Below are positions 26,369-31,857 of a DNA stretch of 32,893 nucleotides, piece by piece; positions within the stretch are counted from its first letter, which is position 1; each line of letters starts with the position of its first letter. Origin of the DNA: Clostridia bacterium (GTDB lineage Bacteria > Bacillota > Clostridia > UBA1381 > UBA9506); contig JAFYXI010000069.1 of assembly GCA_017546245.1 (NCBI GenBank), forward strand, positions 1 to 32,893, written 5' to 3'. Made by a program: the position numbers and the translations under genes. The notes below the pieces were generated by a model. It made no database searches, was not told the origin of the DNA, and was given only the letters and a program-made list of their open reading frames with translations.

Positions 26369-26415
26369 AAGGGTTTGACTGAACTTTGAACTTTGTGAAA
26401 TCAGTCAAAAACCTT
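26369..26415. repeat. Inverted repeat at the left edge of the prophage remnant
   Basis: AAGGGTTTGACTGA (26369-26382) pairs with TCAGTCAAAAACCTT (26401-26415) over about 13 bp with one bulge. There is no U-tract on either side, so it does not look like a terminator. It may belong to the old attachment region or the distal phage transcript. Confidence 0.4.
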
Positions 26416-26419
26416 GTGG

Positions 26420-26449
26420 TTAGTAACAAATTAGTAACAGGTTAGTAAC
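26420..26449. repeat. Three TTAGTAAC copies with exact 11-nt period
   Basis: TTAGTAAC at 26420-26427, 26431-26438 and 26442-26449, directly downstream of the amidase stop. The period is one helical turn, as expected for adjacent protein-binding sites on one DNA face, such as recombinase arm sites. Function is inferred only from spacing and position. Confidence 0.55.
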
Positions 26450-27210
26450 TATCTTTTTTCGCAGAAATCAAGGGAAATCCATCCTGCACCGGACTTCAAT
26501 TTTCCCCATCCCTTCTTTGAACCCTGACCTGCTTTTTCAGCAACAATTGTGTAAACACCTTTGTTTCTGATAACACCTGCCACATTGTAGTTTGTACCTG
26601 CACCCCTTCTGATATTCAGTGCAGATGCAGTGACCTTGACAAGATAAGGTTTGAAAGGTTCAGGTGTAGAAGTAGTTGTTTTCACACCAAGTCTTTTGTT
26701 GACTTCTGCAACAATTTCATCATGTCTTTCATAAAGGTAATCACCGGGGCAAGACTTGTTTGCATAATCTCTGTGAACAGTCAGGTTGCATCCGTTTTTG
26801 TGATTCACTCTGTCAGACTTATTGGTTGACCAAACTAACTTCTTGATTTTGTTTCTTTTGCAGATGTCGGTCACAAGGTCAATCAATGCTGCAAATGCCT
26901 TGTCATTGACTGCATAAGGTGATGTCATATCACTTGCAACTTCAATTGTGACTGCTCTGTGGTCATTTGATGCGGAAGAAGTACACCAAGACCTGTTCTT
27001 TTCTTCAACATACATTCCAATTCTGCCATCATAACCAATGCCATAATTGCAAGATGCCTGTCTGCTTTCCGGTGCAAATATACTTCCAAGTGTTTCAACA
27101 GAACACTGACCAACTACACAATGAATTGTAATGGTATCAATTGCATGGTTTCTTTTGCCTGAATGGTTAGGACTTAACTTTGTATAACTTACCAAAGAAC
27201 TGTTTGCCAT
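26449..27210 (-). CDS. Phage endolysin: N-acetylmuramoyl-L-alanine amidase with SH3 domain
   Basis: 253 aa. Amidase_2/PGRP domain at residues about 15-175: zinc ligand His in DTITIHCVVGQC, then NLTVHRDYANKSCPGDYLY supplying the second His and the Cys ligand. Linker TTTSTPEPFKPY and a bacterial SH3 domain at about 190-250 (ASALNIRRGAGTNYNVAGVI, ending AGWISLDFC) for wall binding. It cuts the amide bond between muramic acid and the stem peptide at the end of phage infection. No signal peptide, so release needs the adjacent holin. Start ATG overlaps the previous stop (TAATG). Confidence 0.95.
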   Translation of the reverse strand: MANSSLVSYTKLSPNHSGKRNHAIDTITIHCVVGQCSVETLGSIFAPESRQASCNYGIGYDGRIGMYVEEKNRSWCTSSASNDHRAVTIEVASDMTSPYAVNDKAFAALIDLVTDICKRNKIKKLVWSTNKSDRVNHKNGCNLTVHRDYANKSCPGDYLYERHDEIVAEVNKRLGVKTTTSTPEPFKPYLVKVTASALNIRRGAGTNYNVAGVIRNKGVYTIVAEKAGQGSKKGWGKLKSGAGWISLDFCEKR

Positions 27211-27395
27211 TATTCATCTTCCCCCTTTCCATCACCTTCACACATTGCATTGATGGTGTCTAAATCCACAACATCCCCTTCTTCATCATAGATGTAACCG
27301 GTTTCTTCGTCATAGTTCAGACCGCCAACATAGGGAAGGTCATCATCAATTTCATGATTGTAATATCTTAAATTTAATTCAGGTTTCTTTGCCAT
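27210..27395 (-). CDS. Small acidic phage protein, unknown
   Basis: 61 aa, strongly acidic (for example YIYDEEGDVVDLDTINAM and GDGKGEDE). AGGGGAA ribosome binding site before ATG 27395; the stop overlaps the amidase start. Similar short acidic proteins occur between holin and endolysin in clostridial phages, but I know no function. Confidence 0.7.
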   Translation of the reverse strand: MAKKPELNLRYYNHEIDDDLPYVGGLNYDEETGYIYDEEGDVVDLDTINAMCEGDGKGEDE

Positions 27396-27397
27396 AA

Positions 27398-27658
27398 TTA
27401 TTCCCCTTTCGGTTTAGTATAGGTTAATGCCCTTGCACTGTCTGAAACACCCTTGGTTGTAGGGTCAACAACTACACCGAGAATGACCAAAACGGAAAAG
27501 ACCGCATTGACCACATCAAGAAGTTTGTTTCCCAATTCACCCAAATCAAGGGTGTAACCAAAAACGGATGCAATTACCTGAATCAGTAGAAGCACCGCAG
27601 GAATAATTGCAATCCAAAATGCCTTGTTTTTAATTCGTACAATCCAATTGATATTCAT
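27398..27658 (-). CDS. Phage holin, phiLC3 family
   Basis: An ATG at 27667 overlaps the preceding stop codon, but the AAAGGA site and the family pattern favour ATG 27658 (86 aa, MNINWIVRIKNKAFWIAIIP). Two hydrophobic segments: FWIAIIPAVLLLIQVIASVF and LLDVVNAVFSVLVILGVVV, separated by GYTLDLGELGNK, then DPTTKGVSDSARALTY, a hallmark of this family. It permeabilises the membrane for the amidase. Confidence 0.92.
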   Translation of the reverse strand: MNINWIVRIKNKAFWIAIIPAVLLLIQVIASVFGYTLDLGELGNKLLDVVNAVFSVLVILGVVVDPTTKGVSDSARALTYTKPKGE

Positions 27659-27663
27659 ATTTG

Positions 27664-27975
27664 TCATCCTTTCCTTTTCAAATGTAATTCTTCAATTTCA
27701 TCATGCATTTTTGTGACCATACCATTTCCACCCAATGCATGATATGCTTCATACATTTCCATAAAATTCTGATATGCGTATGAAGGAATTTCACCAAGTT
27801 TGGTGTATTTATCATGATATTCAATAAGCTGCACACGCAAAAGAAGCATTGTTCCCTTGCTGTTTGCATCCCTATCTTTTTTCTGCCTTTTCAGCAACCA
27901 CACAATATATCCCATTAAGGATGTCAAGACAATGGGTAGTGCTATTTTATAGGTTGCCATCAAAAATTCCGCCAC
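27664..27975 (-). CDS. Phage small membrane protein, lysis module
   Basis: 103 aa; GTG start at 27975 with AGGTGA 6 nt upstream. One N-terminal membrane segment (YKIALPIVLTSLMGYIVWLL) followed by a charged helix (KRQKKDRDANSK) and a helical C-terminal part (YHALGGNGMVTKMHDEIEEL). The 4-nt overlap with the downstream ORF start suggests coupling. It resembles proteins found just before holins in clostridial prophages, possibly a holin accessory or antiholin; function not proven. Confidence 0.75.
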   Translation of the reverse strand: MAEFLMATYKIALPIVLTSLMGYIVWLLKRQKKDRDANSKGTMLLLRVQLIEYHDKYTKLGEIPSYAYQNFMEMYEAYHALGGNGMVTKMHDEIEELHLKRKG

Positions 27976-28007
27976 ATCAAATCACCTGTTCCTTTCCTGA
28001 AATAAAG

Positions 28008-28047
28008 AACCGCCCTGAAAGGCTCAAATTTGCCCTTCAAAGCGGTT
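28008..28047. terminator. Hairpin between tail-associated and lysis genes
   Basis: AACCGC (28008-28013) pairs with GCGGTT (28042-28047), with an inner 8-bp stem TGAAGGGC/GCCTTTCA (minus strand, one G-U). T-rich tails follow on both sides (TTTTTGTTTTT on plus, CTTTATTTC on minus). On the minus strand it may attenuate rather than stop the phage transcript. Confidence 0.55.
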
Positions 28048-28101
28048 TTTGTTTTTAGGTATATAGTTCCATACCCTTTGTCCTTTTCGTTGCCCCTGTG
28101 G

Positions 28102-28230
28102 TTATTCTGTTACCAAATCACCACAATCAAGGTCAATCAGAACTTCTTTGACCTGATTCTTGATTCTTTCAGGAACATCAGCAAAGTTTTTCTTGCCTTT
28201 GATGATAAGTGTTGCATATACAACTGCCAT
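28102..28230 (-). CDS. XkdX/CD1375-like small phage protein, copy 2
   Basis: 42 aa, too short for simple ORF calling: MAVVYATLIIKGKKNFADVP, then ERIKNQVKEVLIDLD. An AGGATGTG site precedes ATG 28230. It parallels the neighbouring 35-aa protein at 28278-28385 (MA.VYA.LI.KG...DVPE pattern), so the two are paralogues. This short family sits after tail-fibre genes in Firmicutes phages; function unknown. The frame could extend to an ATG at 28278 (58 aa), but paralogy and the ribosome binding site favour the shorter form. Confidence 0.75.
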   Translation of the reverse strand: MAVVYATLIIKGKKNFADVPERIKNQVKEVLIDLDCGDLVTE

Positions 28231-28277
28231 GTCTTTCACATCCTTTCTGAATAGAATTTTCACGATAAACCAAAACA

Positions 28278-28385
28278 TCAAGCATCACCATCCAAGATTG
28301 CCTGAACTTCCGCTTTCAGATGTTCCGGAACATCATCAATGGTTTTGATACCCTTTTTGATTAAATCCGCATAAACTTTTGCCAT
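28278..28385 (-). CDS. XkdX/CD1375-like small phage protein, copy 1
   Basis: 35 aa: MAKVYADLIKKGIKTIDDVP, then EHLKAEVQAILDGDA. A GGAAGG/AGGTG region lies upstream. Conserved small protein of phage tail modules (XkdX-like). Too short for ORF calling but has a clear start, ribosome binding site and family pattern. Confidence 0.75.
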   Translation of the reverse strand: MAKVYADLIKKGIKTIDDVPEHLKAEVQAILDGDA

Positions 28386-28405
28386 AATCAATACACCTTC
28401 CTTTC

Positions 28406-28666
28406 TTAAATCATCAGTTCATAAACTTCACACAAAGCAATCTGTGTGTCGGTCAACTGTGTTTCGAGGTTTGCATTCTTGTCATCAATGATTTTTATGT
28501 ATTCATCTTTGGAATATCGCACCTGATTGAATTCATATTCAATATGGGTGTCATCTTCATGTGTGACTTCCACTTCCTGAATATCAGTGTTTATCCAAAC
28601 ACTGAAATCATCAATGACCTTTTCTTCCGGTTTGATTGTGCTTCTGATTCTGCCATAATCAATCAT
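28406..28666 (-). CDS. Small phage tail-module protein
   Basis: ATG 28666 with AAAGGGTGA upstream gives 86 aa beginning MIDYGRIRSTIKPEEKVIDD, the pattern of a short protein commonly found after tail-fibre genes in clostridial prophages. C-terminal half is a coiled-coil-like helix (YSKDEYIKIIDDKNANLETQ). Its start overlaps the reverse transcriptase stop by 8 nt (ATGATTGA), so it is coupled to the RT gene. Function unknown. Confidence 0.75.
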   Translation of the reverse strand: MIDYGRIRSTIKPEEKVIDDFSVWINTDIQEVEVTHEDDTHIEYEFNQVRYSKDEYIKIIDDKNANLETQLTDTQIALCEVYELMI

Positions 28667-29750
28667 GATTTTCACCCTTTCCTTTGACATGATATAAATA
28701 ATATGTTTCAGCATACTTTTCAAGCGGTTTCAAGTATTTCTGTTGCAGTCTGTAACTGTCGCACCATTTCAACCAACCTTTATATGAATTGATTGAACAC
28801 CATTCAGAATATGTCATTTCCTGACCTTGTAACCGCTTTTTGTTAATTCCAAGCATCTTTCTTTTGAACTGTTTGCAAGTGCTTTTCCTTAACAAAGTAT
28901 AATTCAGAAAAGACCGATAACCCACAAAATCAAGACCTCTTTTGAATGTAGGAAATACCTGCCAATTTTCCTTGATGGTTAGTTTCAAGTTTGCCCGGAA
29001 ATATTCATCAATTTCTTTCCGCAGCTTATGCAGATATTCTTTTGATTCATGCAGGATTGTAATATCATCCATGTATCTGAAATAATGTTTTATCCCTTTG
29101 ACTTCTTTCAGCCAATGGTCAAATGCGGAAAGATAAAAATTTCCACTGTATTGACTTAAATAATTACCAATTGGGATTCCTGAATCACCGGGTGTTGAAT
29201 CAATAATTTCATCAAGCAACCACAAAAGGTCATTATCTTTGAACAATCGTCTGTATTTTGTTTTCAGGATTTCATGATTGATGGAAGGGTAATATTGTTT
29301 TGCATCAATTTTCAAACAATACTGTGACCCTTTCACATCAGTGTGCATTGCCTTTTGAACATTTGACAGACAAAGGTGAATTCCCCTTCCGGGAATAGCA
29401 GAATAAGTGTCAGAAGTCAGATTCCGCAGAATGATTGGTTCAATAATTTGAAGAACCGCCCACTGACAAATTCTGTCCGGGAAATAGGGCAATTTGTAAA
29501 TCAATCGTTTCTTTTTACCATCATTTTTGATAAAAGTTTGATATTCAGAAGTGTGGTATGTCTTATTGATAAGCATTTCTTGAAGTTTCCCCAAATAATA
29601 TTCAGGGTCAGCATCAACCATTTTAACTTCTTTGTACCATCCTTTTCCTTTCTTCGCATTCTGATGTGCAAGTTTCAGATTATCCATAGAACATATTGCA
29701 TCCCACAATGTGCAACTATCATTGCCGATTGGGTGTATATGTCTTTTCAT
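28659..29750 (-). CDS. DGR reverse transcriptase
   Basis: TTG at 29780 opens the frame, but ATG 29750 with an AGAGGA site upstream is the better start (363 aa). RT motifs: motif A LKIDAKQYYPSI (D149), the DGR-type motif PIGNYLSQYSGNFYLS (I194-Q200, matching the IGxxxSQ signature that replaces the QG of group II introns) and the catalytic YMDD at 226-229. C-terminal LDFVGYRSF and RKSTCKQFKRKM fit the thumb region. No maturase, endonuclease or protease domain. The template repeat lies 141 nt upstream. It copies the template RNA with adenine-specific errors and the cDNA replaces the variable repeat. No Avd-type accessory protein is visible. Confidence 0.95.
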   Translation of the reverse strand: MKRHIHPIGNDSCTLWDAICSMDNLKLAHQNAKKGKGWYKEVKMVDADPEYYLGKLQEMLINKTYHTSEYQTFIKNDGKKKRLIYKLPYFPDRICQWAVLQIIEPIILRNLTSDTYSAIPGRGIHLCLSNVQKAMHTDVKGSQYCLKIDAKQYYPSINHEILKTKYRRLFKDNDLLWLLDEIIDSTPGDSGIPIGNYLSQYSGNFYLSAFDHWLKEVKGIKHYFRYMDDITILHESKEYLHKLRKEIDEYFRANLKLTIKENWQVFPTFKRGLDFVGYRSFLNYTLLRKSTCKQFKRKMLGINKKRLQGQEMTYSEWCSINSYKGWLKWCDSYRLQQKYLKPLEKYAETYYLYHVKGKGENHD

Positions 29751-29855
29751 CTTTGGATTCCTCTTTGTATGCACTTTCAAACTGAATCTTCAAACGGATG
29801 GAATATCCTACCAATACAGTTCAAAAATAGAATTTTTATATTTTGCCATGAGGCA

Positions 29856-30049
29856 GGGCAAGCAGTTTCACAACATTTATTTTTTAATTGCATTTACTAA
29901 GTGACCGCTGATATTCCGATTACGATTACCGACACTATTATTCACATTCCAATAGAAAGTACCTGCATTACTGCCATTATTCCAATTACTGCCTAATTGG
30001 GTGATAAATAATGAATTTTTGTATCTTTATATCAAACCTGTGCTTGCCC
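29856..30049. repeat. 9-bp inverted repeat enclosing the template repeat
   Basis: GGGCAAGCA (29856-29864) and TGCTTGCCC (30041-30049) are perfect complements 176 nt apart, in otherwise AT-rich sequence, one on each side of the TR. In RNA they could close a stem around the template. Inferred from sequence only; a 9-bp match can arise by chance. Confidence 0.4.
29891..30005 (-). repeat. DGR template repeat (TR)
   Basis: 115 nt aligned without gaps to the variable repeat 194 nt further on. On the coding strand it is rich in AAT codons, including W-N-N-G-S-N, F-Y-W-N-V-N-N and G-N-R-N-R-N when read in the target frame. It is non-coding, between the target gene and the RT gene, in the standard VR-TR-RT order. 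Confidence 0.97.
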
Positions 30050-30084
30050 GTTTATTTTAATTAAATTTTATGATGCCGTTGGTA

Positions 30085-30199
30085 CATACACCAAGCGACC
30101 GCCGATAAACCGATAACGAACACCGACACCATTATTCACAAGCCAAAAGAAAGCACCCGCACTACCGCCATGATTCCAAATACCGCCCAATAGGGCGAT
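30085..30199 (-). repeat. DGR variable repeat (VR)
   Basis: Ungapped 115-nt match to the TR with 24 differences, every one at an adenine of the coding-strand TR (24 of 38 adenines changed; 0 of 77 other positions). Changes include AAT to ATT, CAT, AGT, CTT, GTT, TAT and TTT. It encodes the end of the target protein, 5 codons before its stop. Confidence 0.97.
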
Positions 30200-30304
30200 T
30201 CTGTAACCATTTAGGTTTGCGGTAACATAAGCATAGTCACCAACAGGAAGTGAAGATGTTCCACCACAAATTTTAATGCTTGTAAACAAATTCGGGTAAA
30301 AGTA

Positions 30305-30333
30305 TTGAAAAATATAATGGCATATGCTATAAT
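30305..30333 (+). promoter_or_regulatory. Sigma-A promoter for a structured RNA
   Basis: -35 TTGAAA (30305-30310), 17-nt spacer, -10 TATAAT (30328-30333). The predicted start at about 30340 falls at the first base of a long helix, supporting a dedicated RNA gene. Confidence 0.75.
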
Positions 30334-30339
30334 AAGGTT

Positions 30340-30500
30340 GCGACATAAATCTGAATATTTGATATATACGTGTGTATTTTTATACCTTTCGGTAAAAATG
30401 CATGCTCTTTTTCGCATACGTGTATGTCAAAAGGATTTGTGTCGCAACAAAAGTCATGCATTTTTCGGTGCATCGGCTTTCGGTGCACCTTTTTTATTTT
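30340..30500 (+). ncRNA. Unassigned structured RNA or leader with terminator
   Basis: Closing helix: GTTGCGACATAAATC (30337-30351) with GATTTGTGTCGCAAC (30434-30448), 15 bp including one G-U. Second helix: GATATATACGTGTG (30361-30374) with CATACGTGTATGTC (30415-30428), 14 bp with three G-U pairs. Inner hairpin: ATTTTTA (30376-30382) with TAAAAAT (30393-30399), loop TACCTTTCGG. A terminator follows: GGTGCA (30467-30472) with TGCACC (30484-30489) then T6ATTTT. No open frame of note. I do not recognise an Rfam family; 6S-like RNA, a riboswitch leader or an antisense RNA are possibilities. The G-U-tolerant helices argue for selection on RNA structure. Confidence 0.6.
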
Positions 30501-30550
30501 TACATACAAATTGGTGCACAGCGCAAATCCGCTGTCGCGAAACTAAAAAA

Positions 30551-30578
30551 AGAAAACCTGCCATATGGCAGGTTTTCT
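30551..30578. terminator. Strong hairpin terminator upstream of pnuC
   Basis: AGAAAACCTGCC/GGCAGGTTTTCT with loop ATAT; perfect 12-bp stem with A and T runs inside the arms. It isolates the structured RNA from pnuC. Just before it, CAGCG/CGCTG (about 30519-30535) forms a small extra stem. Confidence 0.8.
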
Positions 30579-30618
30579 GTCTGTCTGACATTATATAATG
30601 AGAAAAATTATACAACAC

Positions 30619-30647
30619 TTGATTTTTGACTTTATATGTGCTAATAT
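30619..30647 (+). promoter_or_regulatory. Promoter for pnuC
   Basis: -35 TTGATT (30619-30624), 17-nt spacer, -10 TAATAT (30642-30647). The transcript would have a 5' leader of about 110 nt. Confidence 0.6.
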
Positions 30648-30673
30648 ATATTCAAATTTAAAATAGAAAACTG

Positions 30674-30744
30674 CCACCGGGTAGTTGAATGTTAAAAGCA
30701 TTCGTTTGCATATCGTTAGGTCTTAGAAGATATGTATTCGGGTG
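30674..30744 (+). promoter_or_regulatory. Structured pnuC leader, riboswitch candidate
   Basis: CACC (30675-30678) can pair with GGTG (30741-30744) around two hairpins: GAATG/CATTC (30687-30691, 30699-30703) and TGCATATC/GATATGTA (30707-30714, 30729-30736). It ends about 11 nt before the GGAGG site, a good position for translational control. NAD+-II riboswitches are known before pnuC genes in streptococci; I cannot show a consensus match. Confidence 0.4.
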
Positions 30745-30763
30745 TTTATTTTTTGGAGGTTAT

Positions 30764-31459
30764 ATGAAATTTAAAAATCCGTTTAAAGACCTGACCAAAT
30801 TTGAGTTTGGTCTGTGGCTTACATCTGTTATTGTAATAACATTTTCGTTTGTGCTTTCAAGGGGCGAAGATGTTTTAACGCTAATTTCATCGTTAATTGG
30901 TGTTACTGCCCTTATTTTTGTTGCTAAGGGATATGTTTTTGGTCAGCTTTTATCGGTAGCCTTTTCTGTATTTTACGGAATTATATCGTTTTATTTTAAA
31001 TACTACGGCGAAACGATAACATATCTGGGTATGACCGCCCCCGTCGCAATTTTAAGTTCAATATCGTGGTGGAAAAATCCGTATAAAGGTACAAAGGTTG
31101 TAGAGGTAAGCAAGCTGACTAAAAAGCAAATTACGTTAACCGGAACGCTTGCAGTTTTGGTTACAGCCGCATTTTATTTTATATTAAAAGCTTTGGGTAA
31201 CGAAAATCTTGTTGTGAGCACAGTATCAATAGCCACAAGCTTTGTTGCCTGTTTTTTAAGCTTTTTAAGATGCCCTTATTTTCTTATGGTTTATTGTTTA
31301 AACGATATTGTTTTAATCGTTTTATGGATTTTGGCAAGCATTGAAGATATTGGTTATCTGCCTATGATTATGTGCTTTGTAATGTTTTTTGCAAATGATT
31401 TATACGGCTCTTACAACTGGATAAAAATGAGCAAAACGCAAAACACAGACACAATATAA
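30764..31459 (+). CDS. pnuC: PnuC-family nicotinamide riboside (vitamin) transporter
   Basis: The frame is open from 30689, but GGAGG (30755-30759) selects ATG 30764 (231 aa). About seven membrane segments, e.g. FGLWLTSVIVITFSFVLS, LISSLIGVTALIFVA, GQLLSVAFSVFYGIISFYF, and LTGTLAVLVTAAFYFIL. The loop ISWWKNPYKGTKVVEV and the C-terminal FANDLYGSYNWIKM are typical of PnuC. Facilitated uptake of nicotinamide riboside, trapped by phosphorylation inside; relatives PnuT and PnuX carry thiamine and riboflavin, which I cannot exclude. It stands alone with its own promoter and structured leader. Confidence 0.85.
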   Translation: MKFKNPFKDLTKFEFGLWLTSVIVITFSFVLSRGEDVLTLISSLIGVTALIFVAKGYVFGQLLSVAFSVFYGIISFYFKYYGETITYLGMTAPVAILSSISWWKNPYKGTKVVEVSKLTKKQITLTGTLAVLVTAAFYFILKALGNENLVVSTVSIATSFVACFLSFLRCPYFLMVYCLNDIVLIVLWILASIEDIGYLPMIMCFVMFFANDLYGSYNWIKMSKTQNTDTI

Positions 31460-31490
31460 TAATTAAATAAGAAAAAAATAAATTTTTGTC

Positions 31491-31519
31491 TTGAAAAATT
31501 GGTATTGTTGTGTTAAAAT
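31491..31519 (+). promoter_or_regulatory. Promoter for the pheS T-box transcript
   Basis: -35 TTGAAA (31491-31496), 17-nt spacer, -10 TAAAAT (31514-31519). Confidence 0.75.
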
Positions 31520-31529
31520 GTTATATTTG

Positions 31530-31783
31530 TAAGGAATAATTAAAGACTATGATGAAGCAAAGTAGGCTCGCACTACCTAATAAAGAGAGGATTTCTCACC
31601 GGCTGAGAGGAAATCCGGTTAAGGCGATAACCGAAATTTCACTTCGGAGTTGCACGGCTGAACACAAGTAGGCTGTGACGATTAGCAGGCGTAAGCTGCG
31701 TTTGAGTGCTCTGCTTTGCAGAGAATCTGGGTGGTACCGCGGATGGCACAGCCGTTCGTCCCTTTTCGGGACGGACGGCTTTT
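31530..31783 (+). promoter_or_regulatory. T-box leader controlling pheS
   Basis: The T-box sequence TGGGTGGTACCGCGG is at 31728-31742. It is followed by a terminator, GCCGTTCGTCCC (31751-31762) with GGGACGGACGGC (31768-31779), then TTTT. Stem I region 31550-31690 contains the AGAGAGG and GGCTGAGAGG elements. A TTC at 31638-31640 is a plausible phenylalanine specifier codon. Uncharged tRNA-Phe would pair with the specifier and T-box to open the terminator. The specifier position is inferred from the downstream gene. Confidence 0.92.
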
Positions 31784-31857
31784 ATATTTTGCGTCTCGTA
31801 AAAAAGTATCTGGGTTAAAAACCCGTAAAAGAGCGGCTTTTTTGCCGCAGGAAAGGA

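Larger units (their letters stand above)
26425..30292 (-). mobile_element. Prophage remnant with diversity-generating retroelement
   Basis: All genes here lie on the minus strand and form a phage distal module: variable-protein C-terminus, DGR template, reverse transcriptase, small tail-associated proteins, holin and amidase. Head, packaging, replication and integrase genes are absent, so at least 25-30 kb is missing compared with a complete siphophage. Edges are inferred: on the left, amidase end and repeats; on the right, the target frame meets a host promoter at 30305. AACAAATT occurs at 26425-26432 and 30285-30292, close to both inferred edges, but is too short to prove an attachment core. 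Confidence 0.7.
30068..30346 (-). pseudogene. DGR target protein, C-type lectin-like C-terminus only
   Basis: The frame holds 92 codons. The last 75 or so look like the C-type-lectin-type variable domain of DGR targets: GDYAYVTANLNGYRIALLGG, then IWNHGGSAGAFFWLVNN and GVRYRFIGGRL. Known targets are several hundred residues, being phage tail or surface proteins with this domain at the C-terminus. Here there is no ribosome binding site before ATG 30346, and the first 15 codons overlap a sigma-A promoter of the opposite strand (30305-30333), so they are probably host DNA. I read this as a target truncated at its 5' end rather than a small intact gene. Confidence 0.8.

Noticed and set aside
26420-26449. 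Short CRISPR-like array
   Set aside because: Repeats of 8 nt with 3-nt gaps are far too short for CRISPR, and no cas gene is present anywhere in the window.
28659-29750. Reverse transcriptase as retron, group II intron or abortive-infection RT
   Set aside because: It has IGxxxSQ instead of intron-type motifs, no maturase domain, no msr/msd structure, and the adjacent TR/VR pair explains it as a DGR.
30689-30763. Extended PnuC N-terminus starting MLKAFVCISLG
   Set aside because: That ATG lies inside a leader hairpin with no ribosome binding site; GGAGG at 30755-30759 marks ATG 30764 as the start.
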